A stretch of DNA of 56,141 nucleotides from Bacteroidaceae bacterium (GCA_017521285.1 JAFXDG010000049.1:1-56141), one strand, 5' to 3'; counted from the stretch's first letter, positions 25,437-34,391 are shown. The notes: generated by a model from the letters alone, not told the origin. Program-made: numbers and translations.

Positions 25437-28400
25437 AACATATTGCGATTAAATTTATAGTTGTATTTATTCTTTGTTGTAGTGGAATATTTGCTCAAAC
25501 TAATGAACATAACATTCTACATGGAATAGAATTGTGCAAACAGGGAAAATATAATGTAGGACTATTTTATTTACCGTCTATCAAAGAAGAAAAAGATATC
25601 CCAACACAAATAAAACTTAGAGGCGAATTTTATTTGCAATATGCTTATTATTTCTCCAATGATAAAAGATTTTCTCTAAATCAATTAGATTCTATCTGTG
25701 AGATTTATGTGCCAAATGATTCTGTTGATTTGAATTTGCCAAGAACTATTGCATACAATTTATCTAAAAAGGGGAATTACGCAATGGCACTAAAATATGG
25801 TAAAATCACAACAAAATGGAATGAATTAGTCTATGGGAAGAAATCTATACAATATGCTTATGCTTTAGATAATCTATCAATTCGTTATACAGACATCAAT
25901 GAGTATGATTCAGCCATGATATGTGCCAAAAAGGCAAATAACATAATCGGACGTACTATTGGCATAAACAATATTGATTACGTAAAAAGTTTGAATAATA
26001 TTGCTGATATTTATTTATGCACTAGAAAATATAGTAAAAGTATAAAGTATTTTGAAAAGGGGCTTGAGATTATAGAAAGAAATAATCTACAAAATGACGT
26101 AATGTATCCAATATTATTAGACAACTTGAGTATTTTATATTTTAATAATATTGATAAAGAAAAGGGAATATATTATAATGAGAAGGCTTTAAATTTGTAT
26201 TACAAGGATACACTTTCTTCTGATTATGTGACAACTTTATCTAATTTAGGTACTAAATATAGTGCCATAGGTAAACATGAAGATGCTATAAAGTGCTATT
26301 TAAAGGCATTGTCAATTACTATGAAGATTAAAGGTCCTGAAACATATGAATGCATAAATGCATATAGAAAACTCGCTTCTTCATATTTGAAATTAGGCGA
26401 TTATCAGAAATATTTAGATTTATCAATGTCTTCATTGAGTATTATGAATAAAAAAGGAATAAACAATTCATATTATATTCAAGAACTTGTAGACAATATG
26501 ATTGATTATGAAGATTATATAAATGCAAAATCTTTACTTGAACAATTGTTAGAAAAGGATTATTGTTCTCAACAAGATTCTATCAAATATTTGAGAAATC
26601 TTTCCTATTGTTGCTATGATAATATGGAAGCGTTAAAATATATGAATATATGTGTTAATGTTGCTAATAGATATTATGATTTAGATTCTGATGATGGTTT
26701 ACTGGCATTTACAACTATAGCAAGTGACTATTGCATATGTTTGATAAAGACTTTTGAAAATAGGAATATTGCTGAAGCTCTCAAATATATGCAGAATCTA
26801 CTTATGTATCGAGAAATGATTCTATCAGATACACATCCTTTATACATATCGTCTCTTTTAAACGTTATGTATTATAGTGCTTTTTTTAAAATCTCAGAAA
26901 TATCCGATAAATTGGAAGAAAAAGCAAATAATATCTTGATGAAAGAGATTTCAAATGATGATCGAATAAATTTATTGTCTAAATTGTCTATTTTATATTA
27001 CTACAAGAAAGATTATGCACAAACTGTACACTATGGAGAAGAAGCATTGTCTTATTGTAACAAATTTACTAAAAACGCCACATATGAAGACTGTTTACAC
27101 AATCTACTTCTTGCATATATAAAAAGGGAAGAACATCATAATATTTCTCGAATAATTACTAAAATTTGGAAACAGTTGGATAAAAAACACTCGGTTTTAT
27201 ATTGGATATCCCAAACGGAAAAAAAGAATTATTGGGAGAAAGAAAATTATAATAGAGTTTTACCAGAGATATATTATTTAGCAAATAAATATCCTCAAAT
27301 TAAAGAATATATCCAATGGGCATATGACGGTTTGTTAAGAAGTAAGAATTGTGACCATATTATCCTAGGAAACAACAAAAAAATAAAGCAGACATTCAGA
27401 CAACTAAGAATAATTTCAGAAAAAACAAATCGGATTATAGATCGAGGTGATATAGGTAATGAAGAGTATAAAAAAATAATAAAGACAAAAGAAGCATTAG
27501 AACGTGAAATCAATAAAAATGCAACTCTTTGGGGATTGAATGTCGATGAAAATCAATTGATGGATATTACATGGAGTGATGTAAAAAGTAAATTAGGTAA
27601 GAATGATATTGCAATTGAATTTATGGATAATGCTGCAATTCTATTAAAATATGATTGGAATTCTCCAAAGCTAATTCATATCTCATATCCTAGAAATTTT
27701 GTCAACAATATTGATTCATTAAAATGTTATAGCGATTTAATATGGAAACCAATAAAAGATTATCTAAATAATATTGAAAATATTTACTTCTCAACATCAC
27801 ATATTTTACATAAGATTCCTATTGAATCTTTACCTATAAATGATAAATACATAATGAGTGATATCTTTAATATGCATCGTTTGTCATCAACTCGTGAGTT
27901 ATTGAGTGAAAGCCAAAATATTAAATATACAACTGCAGTATTATATGGCGGACTTGATTATGATATGTCAGATGAAAAAATGCTTATTGAGAGTAATAAA
28001 TATTATAGTTATTTTACTGATAAAAAGGCTTTTATATCAAGAGGCTTACTAAATGATTCAATTAGAGGATATTTATGGAATACATTAAGCAATACAGAAA
28101 ATGAAGTTACCTACATTTCTCAGTTATTACAAAAATACGATATTTCAACCATTGTATATAAGGGAATATCTGGAAATGAAGAGTCATTTAAGAACCTTTC
28201 AGGCAATAAATATGATATCATACATATAGCGACACATGGTTTTTTCTATCCTAACGAAGAGGCTAAAAAGAAAGATTATTATAGACTATTTATGAAAAAT
28301 GATATAAAAAGTTTTTCTAATGATATAGATTTCTCCATGTGGCGCTCTGGTTTGGTGCTTTCTGGAGGTAATCGTGCATGGAAAGGCGATACAATCCCTG

Positions 28401-28741
28401 ACCAGGTGGAGGATGGAATTTTGAAAGCACAAGAAATCAGCGACCTTGATTTACGAGGTGCTGACTTGGTGGTTCTTTCCGCTTGTCAAACAGGTTTAGG
28501 TGAAATCACCAGTGACGGAGTGTTTGGTTTGCAACGCGCATTCAAAATGGCTGGTGCACAAACCATCGTGATGAGTCTTACAGAAGTGGATGACCAAACT
28601 ACCATGGCCATGATGAATAAGTTCTATACAAACTTATTTTCTGGTCAATCCAAACACGATGCATTCTACAACGCCCAACGTTATATCCGTTCCATCAAGC
28701 CTAATCCTAAATATTGGGCTGGATGGATTATGTTGGATTAA
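25433..28741 (+). CDS. Secreted TPR-CHAT protease
   Basis: A 1102-residue exported protein: signal peptide 1-21 (ending IFAQ), a long array of TPR-type helical repeats (about 80-640, e.g. IQYAYALDNLSIRYTDINEYDSAMICA split into helices; AIGKHEDAIKCYLKALSI), a linker, and a C-terminal CHAT (caspase-HetF-associated) domain from about 720. The catalytic His935 in HIATHG and Cys1018 in SACQTG are both present, as is the C-terminal YWAGWIMLD. The TPR part would recognise a partner and gate the protease. Base composition jumps at about 28,330: codons up to about 966 are AT-rich, the rest is near the chromosomal average. Last gene of the operon. Confidence 0.88.
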   Translation: MKHIAIKFIVVFILCCSGIFAQTNEHNILHGIELCKQGKYNVGLFYLPSIKEEKDIPTQIKLRGEFYLQYAYYFSNDKRFSLNQLDSICEIYVPNDSVDLNLPRTIAYNLSKKGNYAMALKYGKITTKWNELVYGKKSIQYAYALDNLSIRYTDINEYDSAMICAKKANNIIGRTIGINNIDYVKSLNNIADIYLCTRKYSKSIKYFEKGLEIIERNNLQNDVMYPILLDNLSILYFNNIDKEKGIYYNEKALNLYYKDTLSSDYVTTLSNLGTKYSAIGKHEDAIKCYLKALSITMKIKGPETYECINAYRKLASSYLKLGDYQKYLDLSMSSLSIMNKKGINNSYYIQELVDNMIDYEDYINAKSLLEQLLEKDYCSQQDSIKYLRNLSYCCYDNMEALKYMNICVNVANRYYDLDSDDGLLAFTTIASDYCICLIKTFENRNIAEALKYMQNLLMYREMILSDTHPLYISSLLNVMYYSAFFKISEISDKLEEKANNILMKEISNDDRINLLSKLSILYYYKKDYAQTVHYGEEALSYCNKFTKNATYEDCLHNLLLAYIKREEHHNISRIITKIWKQLDKKHSVLYWISQTEKKNYWEKENYNRVLPEIYYLANKYPQIKEYIQWAYDGLLRSKNCDHIILGNNKKIKQTFRQLRIISEKTNRIIDRGDIGNEEYKKIIKTKEALEREINKNATLWGLNVDENQLMDITWSDVKSKLGKNDIAIEFMDNAAILLKYDWNSPKLIHISYPRNFVNNIDSLKCYSDLIWKPIKDYLNNIENIYFSTSHILHKIPIESLPINDKYIMSDIFNMHRLSSTRELLSESQNIKYTTAVLYGGLDYDMSDEKMLIESNKYYSYFTDKKAFISRGLLNDSIRGYLWNTLSNTENEVTYISQLLQKYDISTIVYKGISGNEESFKNLSGNKYDIIHIATHGFFYPNEEAKKKDYYRLFMKNDIKSFSNDIDFSMWRSGLVLSGGNRAWKGDTIPDQVEDGILKAQEISDLDLRGADLVVLSACQTGLGEITSDGVFGLQRAFKMAGAQTIVMSLTEVDDQTTMAMMNKFYTNLFSGQSKHDAFYNAQRYIRSIKPNPKYWAGWIMLD

Positions 28742-28922
28742 TACATTGATGTCAGTAACCTCGTCTGTTGCGACTGTGAAAATATATTGATGTATTTCCA
28801 ATACTTGCAATAAAAGAGAAACTATTAACTCTATTTAATAGACAAAGGGAAAATATGTTGAAGAACATAGATTCAGGGATAATTTACTATTAAAATGAAG
28901 AGTGAAGAACGAAGAATAAGGT

Positions 28923-29002
28923 AGCCCCCTCAATCCCCCAAAGGGTGGAAGTCATATCATTACAGTTTCGTTCTCTCCCCCTTGGGGGAGTTGGAGGGGG
29001 CT
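28923..29002. repeat. CCCCCTC/GGGGGAG inverted repeat
   Basis: Arms 28923-28944 and 28980-29002 (AGCCCCCTCAATCCCCCAAAGG and its near-complement). A common type of Bacteroidales intergenic hairpin; here about 180 bases after the CHAT stop. Confidence 0.65.
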
Positions 29003-29099
29003 GAGGTTGGCGATGTCTGTTGGTTTCTCGCTATGTCTGTTGGCTATGTATGATTTTCTTTTAAAAAGGATTAAAAGAATAATGATATTGGGAGAAATA

Positions 29100-29131
29100 T
29101 TTGGAAAAAACAGATAAAGTATGTACATTTG
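29100..29131 (+). promoter_or_regulatory. Strong promoter of a candidate small RNA
   Basis: TTTG (29100-29103), 20 bases, TACATTTG (29124-29131): full consensus with no protein gene downstream within 1 kb. Confidence 0.65.
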
Positions 29132-29135
29132 CAGA

Positions 29136-29217
29136 CAGAATATCGGATTTGTTCCGATTGTGGACTGGGGTGTCCCCGGTTGGAAAAGGGTTATCGGATT
29201 CGGATAACTCTTTTTTT
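29136..29217 (+). ncRNA. Candidate small RNA, about 80 bases, three stem-loops
   Basis: Starts just after the promoter at 29100-29131. Three helices can be drawn: ATCGGA/TCCGAT around a 5-base loop, ACTGGGG/CCCCGGT around TGT, and the terminator stem GGGTTATC/GATAACTC (29188-29195, 29203-29210) followed by seven Ts. No ribosome-binding site or credible frame lies inside. I do not recognise a known family; it is too short for 6S RNA. The exact 5' end is estimated. Confidence 0.5.
29188..29217 (+). terminator. Intrinsic terminator of the candidate small RNA
   Basis: 8-bp stem with a 7-base loop followed by TTTTTTT (29211-29217). Confidence 0.7.
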
Positions 29218-29320
29218 AGTATCTAATCTTTAGGTATAATCTTTAGACCCAATAGTTTTGCATTTTCTGTGAATATATTGTCCTTTAGAATGTCGTAAGC
29301 GAAAGGCTTGATTATTATGC

Positions 29321-29511
29321 GTTGAGACGTTGATGCGTTGAAGGGTTGAGACGATGAGTTCAAGGTTAAACAGCCATCGTTCAAGGCTCATGCTGCTGTC
29401 ATGCTGACGAAGGAAGCATCTGAGGACGTATGCTTGATAATTGTTTTGCAAACGGTTACAGATCCTTCACTCCGTAAACTCCGTTCAGGATGACAGAGAC
29501 AGCATGAGCCT
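29321..29511. repeat. Intergenic repeats: GTTGAGACG units and AGGCTCATGCTG inverted repeat
   Basis: Several GTTGAGACG/GTTGATGCG units (29321-29360) followed by a perfect 12-bp inverted repeat AGGCTCATGCTG (29384-29395) / CAGCATGAGCCT (29500-29511) enclosing a TCATGCTGACGAAGG-type arm. These word families recur at 32673-32945. No gene. Confidence 0.55.
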
Positions 29512-29536
29512 GAAACCATCAAACATTCCTTACATC

Positions 29537-29905
29537 CACTGGTAACAAATCCCACTTTTCTATTTCTTCTCTATTTCATCAAAGGACAATGCTTTATGAG
29601 GTGTGGTTTTATGCATATATATACAATGTACAAAGGCCAAAAGGCAAGAGACGGGAAGGGCGTGTGCACACGTGCTGCCAACCGTGTGCACACGGTCGGC
29701 GGAGTTTCTTCAGACACTCTGCTACATGTTGTGCACACGCCCAATAGAGGATGTGCACACGGTCGCGAGGGGATGTGAGTGAAAACGAATGAAATGTATA
29801 ATTATACAATCACTCTGCATAAATATGCAAAACTGACCGCACGAGAATCGCGTATATGCACGCGACTTTCCTTTTGAACGAAAATAGACGAAAATTTTGA
29901 AAGGT
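29537..29905 (+). repeat. 370-bp dispersed palindrome-rich element, copy 1
   Basis: About 80% identical by eye to the complement of 51456-51825. Holds four GTGCAC-centred palindromes with centres at 29666.5, 29688.5, 29733.5 and 29755.5 (spacing 22/45/22), including the 16-bp perfect ACCGTGTGCACACGGT, then the pair TGTATAATTATACA (29795-29808) and TGCATAAATATGCA (29816-29829). No coding support. 29906-30167 holds no gene. Confidence 0.8.
29795..29829. promoter_or_regulatory. Pair of ARG-box-like palindromes, copy 1
   Basis: Two 14-bp sites with centres exactly 21 bp apart, the geometry of paired ArgR boxes. No arginine gene is adjacent. Confidence 0.45.
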
Positions 29906-30167
29906 GGATAAGTCGCTGAACATCAATATATAGATAAGGTGACATCATCACAGGGCTAAGGTGGCCTTACCCCTGAGGTGAGTGAGAGGGAATAATGTAA
30001 AATTTCTGTTTTTTTACATGGTGCGTTGTGAAATGTTTACAAAGTTGGTTGGATCTGCGTCTGTTGCTGATGAACTCGCTGAATCTCTTTAGGGGTGAAA
30101 ACAGACGGTGGTTTGGAAGTGTTGTTGAGGAATAGCGAAAAAATAAGAAGATTCCGAATACTTTTTG

Positions 30168-30175
30168 TATCTTTG
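30168..30175 (+). promoter_or_regulatory. pcrA-like gene -7 box
   Basis: TATCTTTG, 25 bases before the helicase start; no clear -33 element. Confidence 0.45.
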
Positions 30176-30200
30176 CACTTTCTAAAATGAAGAGAGAAAT

Positions 30201-32672
30201 ATGTCCACCAACTATCTGGAAGATTTGAACGAGGAGCAACGGGCGGCGGTGCTCTACACCGAAGGGCCAGCACTGGTGATTGCCGGAGCCGGTTCGGGTA
30301 AGACGCGTGTGCTGACCTACAAGATTGCCCATCTGATGAATGAGGGATATGCCCCATGGAATATCCTGGCACTGACCTTTACCAACAAGGCGGCGGCGGA
30401 GATGAAGAACCGTATCAGCCGGTTTGTGGGTGACGGGGCAAGAGGGTTGTGGATGGGTACGTTTCACTCCATCTTCTCACGCATCTTGCGCATGGAGGCG
30501 GAAAGCATCGGCTTTACGCACAACTTCACCATCTACGATGCAAGCGATTCGAAGAGCCTGCTGAAGAGCATCATCAAGGAGATGCAGCTCGATGACAAGA
30601 CTTATAAGCCGGGCACGGTGCAGAGCCACATCTCGAACGCCAAGAACCGGTTGATGCTCCCTTCGGCCTATGCGGCCGACCCTCAGGTGCGCAAAGCGGA
30701 CGAGGCGGCACGTATGCCGGCCATCAGCGACATCTACCGCCGGTACTGGGAGCGGTGCCGACAGGCGGATGCTATGGACTTTGATGACCTGCTGGTATAT
30801 ACCTGGTTGCTCTTTGACCAGCATCCCGAGGTGAGGGCCAAGTGGGCAGGGCAGTTCCGCTACGTACTGGTGGACGAGTATCAGGACACGAACTATGCCC
30901 AACATGCCATCGTGTGGCAACTGACGGCCGACCACCAACGGGTGTGTGTGGTGGGCGACGATGCACAGAGCATCTACTCTTTCCGTGGGGCAAACATTGA
31001 CAACATACTGAAGTTCACCCAGCAGTACAAGGGGGCGCGGCTCTTCAAATTGCAACAGAACTACCGCTCGACACAAATCATCGTGGAGGCGGCCAACAGC
31101 TTGATAGCCAAGAATAGCGAACAGATTCGCAAGGAGGTGTTTTCGGAAAAGGACCGTGGCGAGGCCATACGTGTCTATTGTGCTTATAGCGATATTGAGG
31201 AGGGCGAAATCGTGGCCAACAAGATTACCGAATTGCACCGACGTCAGGAGATTCCCTATAGCCAGCAGGCCATCCTCTACCGCACCAATGCACAGAGCCG
31301 TATCTTTGAAGAGGCCCTGCGCAAACGCTCCATCCCTTGTCGCATCTACGGAGGCATTTCGTTCTACCAGCGCAAGGAGATAAAGGACATTATCGCCTAC
31401 TTCCGCCTGGCGGTGAACCCTAACGACGAAGAGGCGCTGAAGCGCGTCATCAACTATCCGGCCCGTGGCATAGGAAACACCACGGTGAGCAAAATCATTG
31501 ATGCGGCTACAAGTGCAGGAGTGAGCCTTTGGCAAGCACTGAGTGCTCCGTTGGAGTACGGGCTTACTATAAATAAAGGTACGCACGCGAAGCTGCAAGG
31601 TTTCCGGGCGCTGATAGAGGAGTTCATGGCCGAGGCATCGGTGCGCAATGCGTACGACTTGGGACAAGACATCATCCGCCGGAGTGGAGTGATGAACGAC
31701 ATCATACAGGACCGTACGCCCGAGGGACTGAGCCGACAAGAGAACCTGGAGGAATTTGTCAGCAGTATCCACGACTTCTGTGCCACGCGCGAGGAGGAGG
31801 GCAACGAGCACATCCTGTTGGGAGATTTTCTCAGTGAGGTCTCTCTGCTTTCCGAAATGGATATGGACAAGGGCGATGCTGAAAACGAAGACAAACTGAC
31901 CCTGATGACCATCCATTCGGCCAAGGGGTTGGAATTCCGCGTGGTGTATGTGGTGGGTATGGAGGAGAACCTCTTCCCCAGTCCGATGGCGCAAGAGTCG
32001 TATCGTCAGATGGAGGAGGAGCGCCGCCTTTTCTACGTGGCGTTGACGCGTGCCGAAGAGCATTGCTTCCTCTCCTTTGCCCGTAGCCGTTTCCGCTATG
32101 GAAAGACGGAGTTCAGCAATCCCAGCCGTTTCTTGAAGGATATTGACCCGCGTTACCTGAACATGCCCGATGCGGGTGTGCCCACGCGACGTGAACCGGC
32201 AGAGACTCCCCGAAGCGAGCGTTTGCCTTTCAGTTCGTGGAGAAATCCCGATTGCGACAATTACCAGTCCCGCTCGCCATACGAACAGCGCGTGGCTACC
32301 AGCCGGCAAAGCTCTTTCCGCGATGATGAGTTGGCCGACCGCGGCTACGCGTCGTCATCAGGATATCGCCACTACGAGGAGCGTACACCTTTCCGTCAGC
32401 AGGCGACTCCCCCACCCGTTCGCCCTACCATACCGCAAGGCATGAAGCGGGTGGTTCCTACACCGGCATCCCAACGTCCTACATCTGCCGCCCAATCGTT
32501 ACCCAATGGCAGTTTGCAGGCAGGGCAGGTCATCGAACACGAGCGCTTCGGCATTGGTGATGTGCTTCGGGTGGAAGGCACGGGCGACAACATGAAGGCC
32601 ACTATCCGCTTCCGCAACGTGGGCGAGAAACAATTGCTCCTGCGCTTTGCACGCTTTAAGGTGGTTCGTTGA
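30201..32672 (+). CDS. pcrA: UvrD/PcrA-type DNA helicase
   Basis: An 823-residue superfamily 1A 3'-5' helicase for repair and for clearing stalled replication. Walker A AGAGSGKTRVLTYK near residue 30, motif II VDEYQDTN, motif III VGDDAQSIYSFRGA, motif IV QNYRST, motif V LMTIHSAKGLEF and motif VI VALTRAEE are all present. The C-terminal 150 residues are low-complexity (Arg/Ser/Pro rich) followed by a Tudor-like end (GQVIEHERFGIGDVLRVEG), as in PcrA. A long antisense frame under it is a shadow. Confidence 0.95.
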   Translation: MSTNYLEDLNEEQRAAVLYTEGPALVIAGAGSGKTRVLTYKIAHLMNEGYAPWNILALTFTNKAAAEMKNRISRFVGDGARGLWMGTFHSIFSRILRMEAESIGFTHNFTIYDASDSKSLLKSIIKEMQLDDKTYKPGTVQSHISNAKNRLMLPSAYAADPQVRKADEAARMPAISDIYRRYWERCRQADAMDFDDLLVYTWLLFDQHPEVRAKWAGQFRYVLVDEYQDTNYAQHAIVWQLTADHQRVCVVGDDAQSIYSFRGANIDNILKFTQQYKGARLFKLQQNYRSTQIIVEAANSLIAKNSEQIRKEVFSEKDRGEAIRVYCAYSDIEEGEIVANKITELHRRQEIPYSQQAILYRTNAQSRIFEEALRKRSIPCRIYGGISFYQRKEIKDIIAYFRLAVNPNDEEALKRVINYPARGIGNTTVSKIIDAATSAGVSLWQALSAPLEYGLTINKGTHAKLQGFRALIEEFMAEASVRNAYDLGQDIIRRSGVMNDIIQDRTPEGLSRQENLEEFVSSIHDFCATREEEGNEHILLGDFLSEVSLLSEMDMDKGDAENEDKLTLMTIHSAKGLEFRVVYVVGMEENLFPSPMAQESYRQMEEERRLFYVALTRAEEHCFLSFARSRFRYGKTEFSNPSRFLKDIDPRYLNMPDAGVPTRREPAETPRSERLPFSSWRNPDCDNYQSRSPYEQRVATSRQSSFRDDELADRGYASSSGYRHYEERTPFRQQATPPPVRPTIPQGMKRVVPTPASQRPTSAAQSLPNGSLQAGQVIEHERFGIGDVLRVEGTGDNMKATIRFRNVGEKQLLLRFARFKVVR

Positions 32673-33116
32673 GGGGTTGATTCGTTGATGGGTTGAGGCG
32701 TTGAGAGGTCTAAGGTCAAAGGTCGAAAGTAAAGGGGCGTTGATTCGTTCGGCGTTGAGGGGTTGAGACGTTGAGAGGTCTAAGGTCTAAGGTCTAAAGC
32801 CATAGCCATCAGCCATAGCCATCCGCCATAGCCATCAACCATCGGCCAAGGTCATGCCGTCTCTGTCATCCTGAGCGTAGTCGAAGGGTCTATCCACAAG
32901 ACTATTATTAAAATGATCCTTTGACTCCGTAAACTACGCTTAGGATGAAAAAGCACAGGAAGATGGACAATGCACAGAAAGATGAATGACAAAGCACCGG
33001 AATAATAAAAAGAAAAAATCCGCGTCATCCGCGTCATCTGCGTCTAAGGAATCATGCAAGCTATCGTTTGCACTCCTAAAAATTCATAATTCATAATTTA
33101 TAATTCATAATTAAAA
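32673..33116. repeat. Gene-free repeat stretch between pcrA and nspC
   Basis: Holds GTTGAGACGTTGAGAGGTC-type units, GGTCTAAGGTCTAAA runs, a CCATAGCCATC tandem (about 32800-32840), an inverted repeat of TCATCCTGAGCGTAG type (32867-32945), a half copy of the ATCCGCG hairpin (33016-33052) and AATTCATAATT repeats (33079-33110). No gene seen. Confidence 0.65.
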
Positions 33117-34262
33117 TTGAATACTCCCTATTACCTTCTCGAAGAGAGACTCTTGCGCAGGAATCTTGCGCTTATCAAACAGGTGGCCGATGAGGCCGGT
33201 GTGGAAATCATCCTTGCCTTCAAGGCGTTTGCCCTGTGGCGCACGTTTCCAATCTTTCGTGAATACATCAGCCACACCACGGCCAGCTCGCTCTACGAAG
33301 CACGTTTGGCGGCTGAGGAGTTTGGAAGCAAAGCCCACACCTACTCGCCTGCCTACACCGAAGAGGAATTTCCCCAAATAATGGCTTGTAGCAGCCATGT
33401 GACGTTCAACTCGCTCGGCCAGTTTGCCCGTTTTCGTCCGATGGTGGAAGCGGCAGGAAATCCCGTGTCGTGCGGTTTGCGCGTGAATCCTGAATACTCC
33501 GAAGTGGAGGTGGAGCTGTACAATCCCTGTGCCCCGGGTACCCGGTTCGGTGTAACGGCCGACCTGCTTCCCGACGACCTTCCCCAAGGTATCGAGGGCT
33601 TTCATTGCCATTGTCATTGTGAATCCGACTCGTATCAGTTGGAGCGTACACTGGTGCATCTGGAAGAGAAATTCGATCGTTGGCTTCCTCGCCTGAAGTG
33701 GCTCAACTTGGGAGGCGGACACCTGATGACGCGCAAGGATTACGACACCCGGCATCTGATTACTATATTAAAAGGTTTGCGCGCGCGTTATCCGAACCTG
33801 CGCATCATCCTTGAACCCGGTTCGGCTTTTGCCTGGCAAACGGGGCCATTGGTGGCCAGTGTGGTGGATATAGTGGAGAGCCGGGGCATACGCACGGCCA
33901 TCCTCGATGTGAGCTTCACCTGCCACATGCCCGATTGCTTGGAAATGCCCTATCAGCCGACGGTGCGTGGAGCCGTCACACTCCCTGCCGAGGCCGTGAA
34001 GGGGGCTGCTCCCGATGAACACATTTTCCGCTTGGGCGGAAACAGTTGTTTGAGTGGTGACTACATGGGAAGCTGGCAATTCGACCATGAATTGCAAATC
34101 GGTGAGACTATCTGTCTGGAGGACATGATTCACTACACCACTGTGAAGACCACTATGTTCAACGGCATCGGACATCCCGCCATTGCCCTTTTGCGCACCG
34201 ATGGCACGATTGAGGTGCTCCGGAGTTACCGATATGAAGATTATCGTGACAGAATGTGCTGA
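33117..34262 (+). CDS. nspC: Carboxynorspermidine decarboxylase
   Basis: PLP-dependent fold III enzyme that makes norspermidine or spermidine in the alternative polyamine route of Bacteroidetes. 381 residues. Motifs: PLP Lys in ILAFKAFALW, HCHCESDSYQLERT, GGGHLMTRKDYD, and EPGSAFAWQTGPL. The reading frame is closed by TAA nine bases before the start and its first ATG is about 90 codons in, so translation must begin at the TTG at 33117 or just around it. The family's N-terminus (PxYxLEExLLRxNLxLI) begins right after this TTG. Confidence 0.92.
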   Translation: MNTPYYLLEERLLRRNLALIKQVADEAGVEIILAFKAFALWRTFPIFREYISHTTASSLYEARLAAEEFGSKAHTYSPAYTEEEFPQIMACSSHVTFNSLGQFARFRPMVEAAGNPVSCGLRVNPEYSEVEVELYNPCAPGTRFGVTADLLPDDLPQGIEGFHCHCHCESDSYQLERTLVHLEEKFDRWLPRLKWLNLGGGHLMTRKDYDTRHLITILKGLRARYPNLRIILEPGSAFAWQTGPLVASVVDIVESRGIRTAILDVSFTCHMPDCLEMPYQPTVRGAVTLPAEAVKGAAPDEHIFRLGGNSCLSGDYMGSWQFDHELQIGETICLEDMIHYTTVKTTMFNGIGHPAIALLRTDGTIEVLRSYRYEDYRDRMC

Positions 34263-34280
34263 AAATCCAAAGAAATGTTG

Positions 34281-34288
34281 TACCTTTG
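34281..34288 (+). promoter_or_regulatory. Putative trpS -7 box
   Basis: TACCTTTG, about 104 bases before trpS; no T-box-like leader was recognised between. Confidence 0.35.
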
Positions 34289-34302
34289 GCGGGATTTTTT
34301 TA

Positions 34303-34334
34303 GTTGACAAGTTGACGAGTTGACAAGTTGACGA
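34303..34334. repeat. 16-bp tandem duplication in the trpS leader
   Basis: GTTGACAAGTTGACGA twice, head to tail (34303-34318, 34319-34334). Confidence 0.75.
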
Positions 34335-34391
34335 GGAAAAGCATGTTTAAGAAAATAATTAATAGTAATAAAAATAGAAAAGAAAGAAACA

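Noticed and set aside
17239-28741. Type III-E CRISPR (Craspase) locus
   Set aside because: TPR-CHAT and a sigma factor are present, but there is no gRAMP/Cas7-11, no Cas1 or Cas2 and no CRISPR repeat array; the CHAT protein also has a signal peptide.
29596-29778. Similar peptides (GKGVCTR...RVHTVGGVSSDT) from both copies of the 370-bp element
   Set aside because: The likeness follows from DNA similarity; differences are mostly non-synonymous and the palindromes, not codons, are preserved.
30477-32309. 610-codon minus-strand frame under the helicase gene
   Set aside because: Antisense shadow; His/Leu/Val-rich product with no domain, while the helicase motifs on the plus strand are complete.
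34263-34391. T-box or trp attenuator before trpS
   Set aside because: The leader contains a 16-bp tandem repeat but no T-box consensus, Trp-codon leader or antiterminator.
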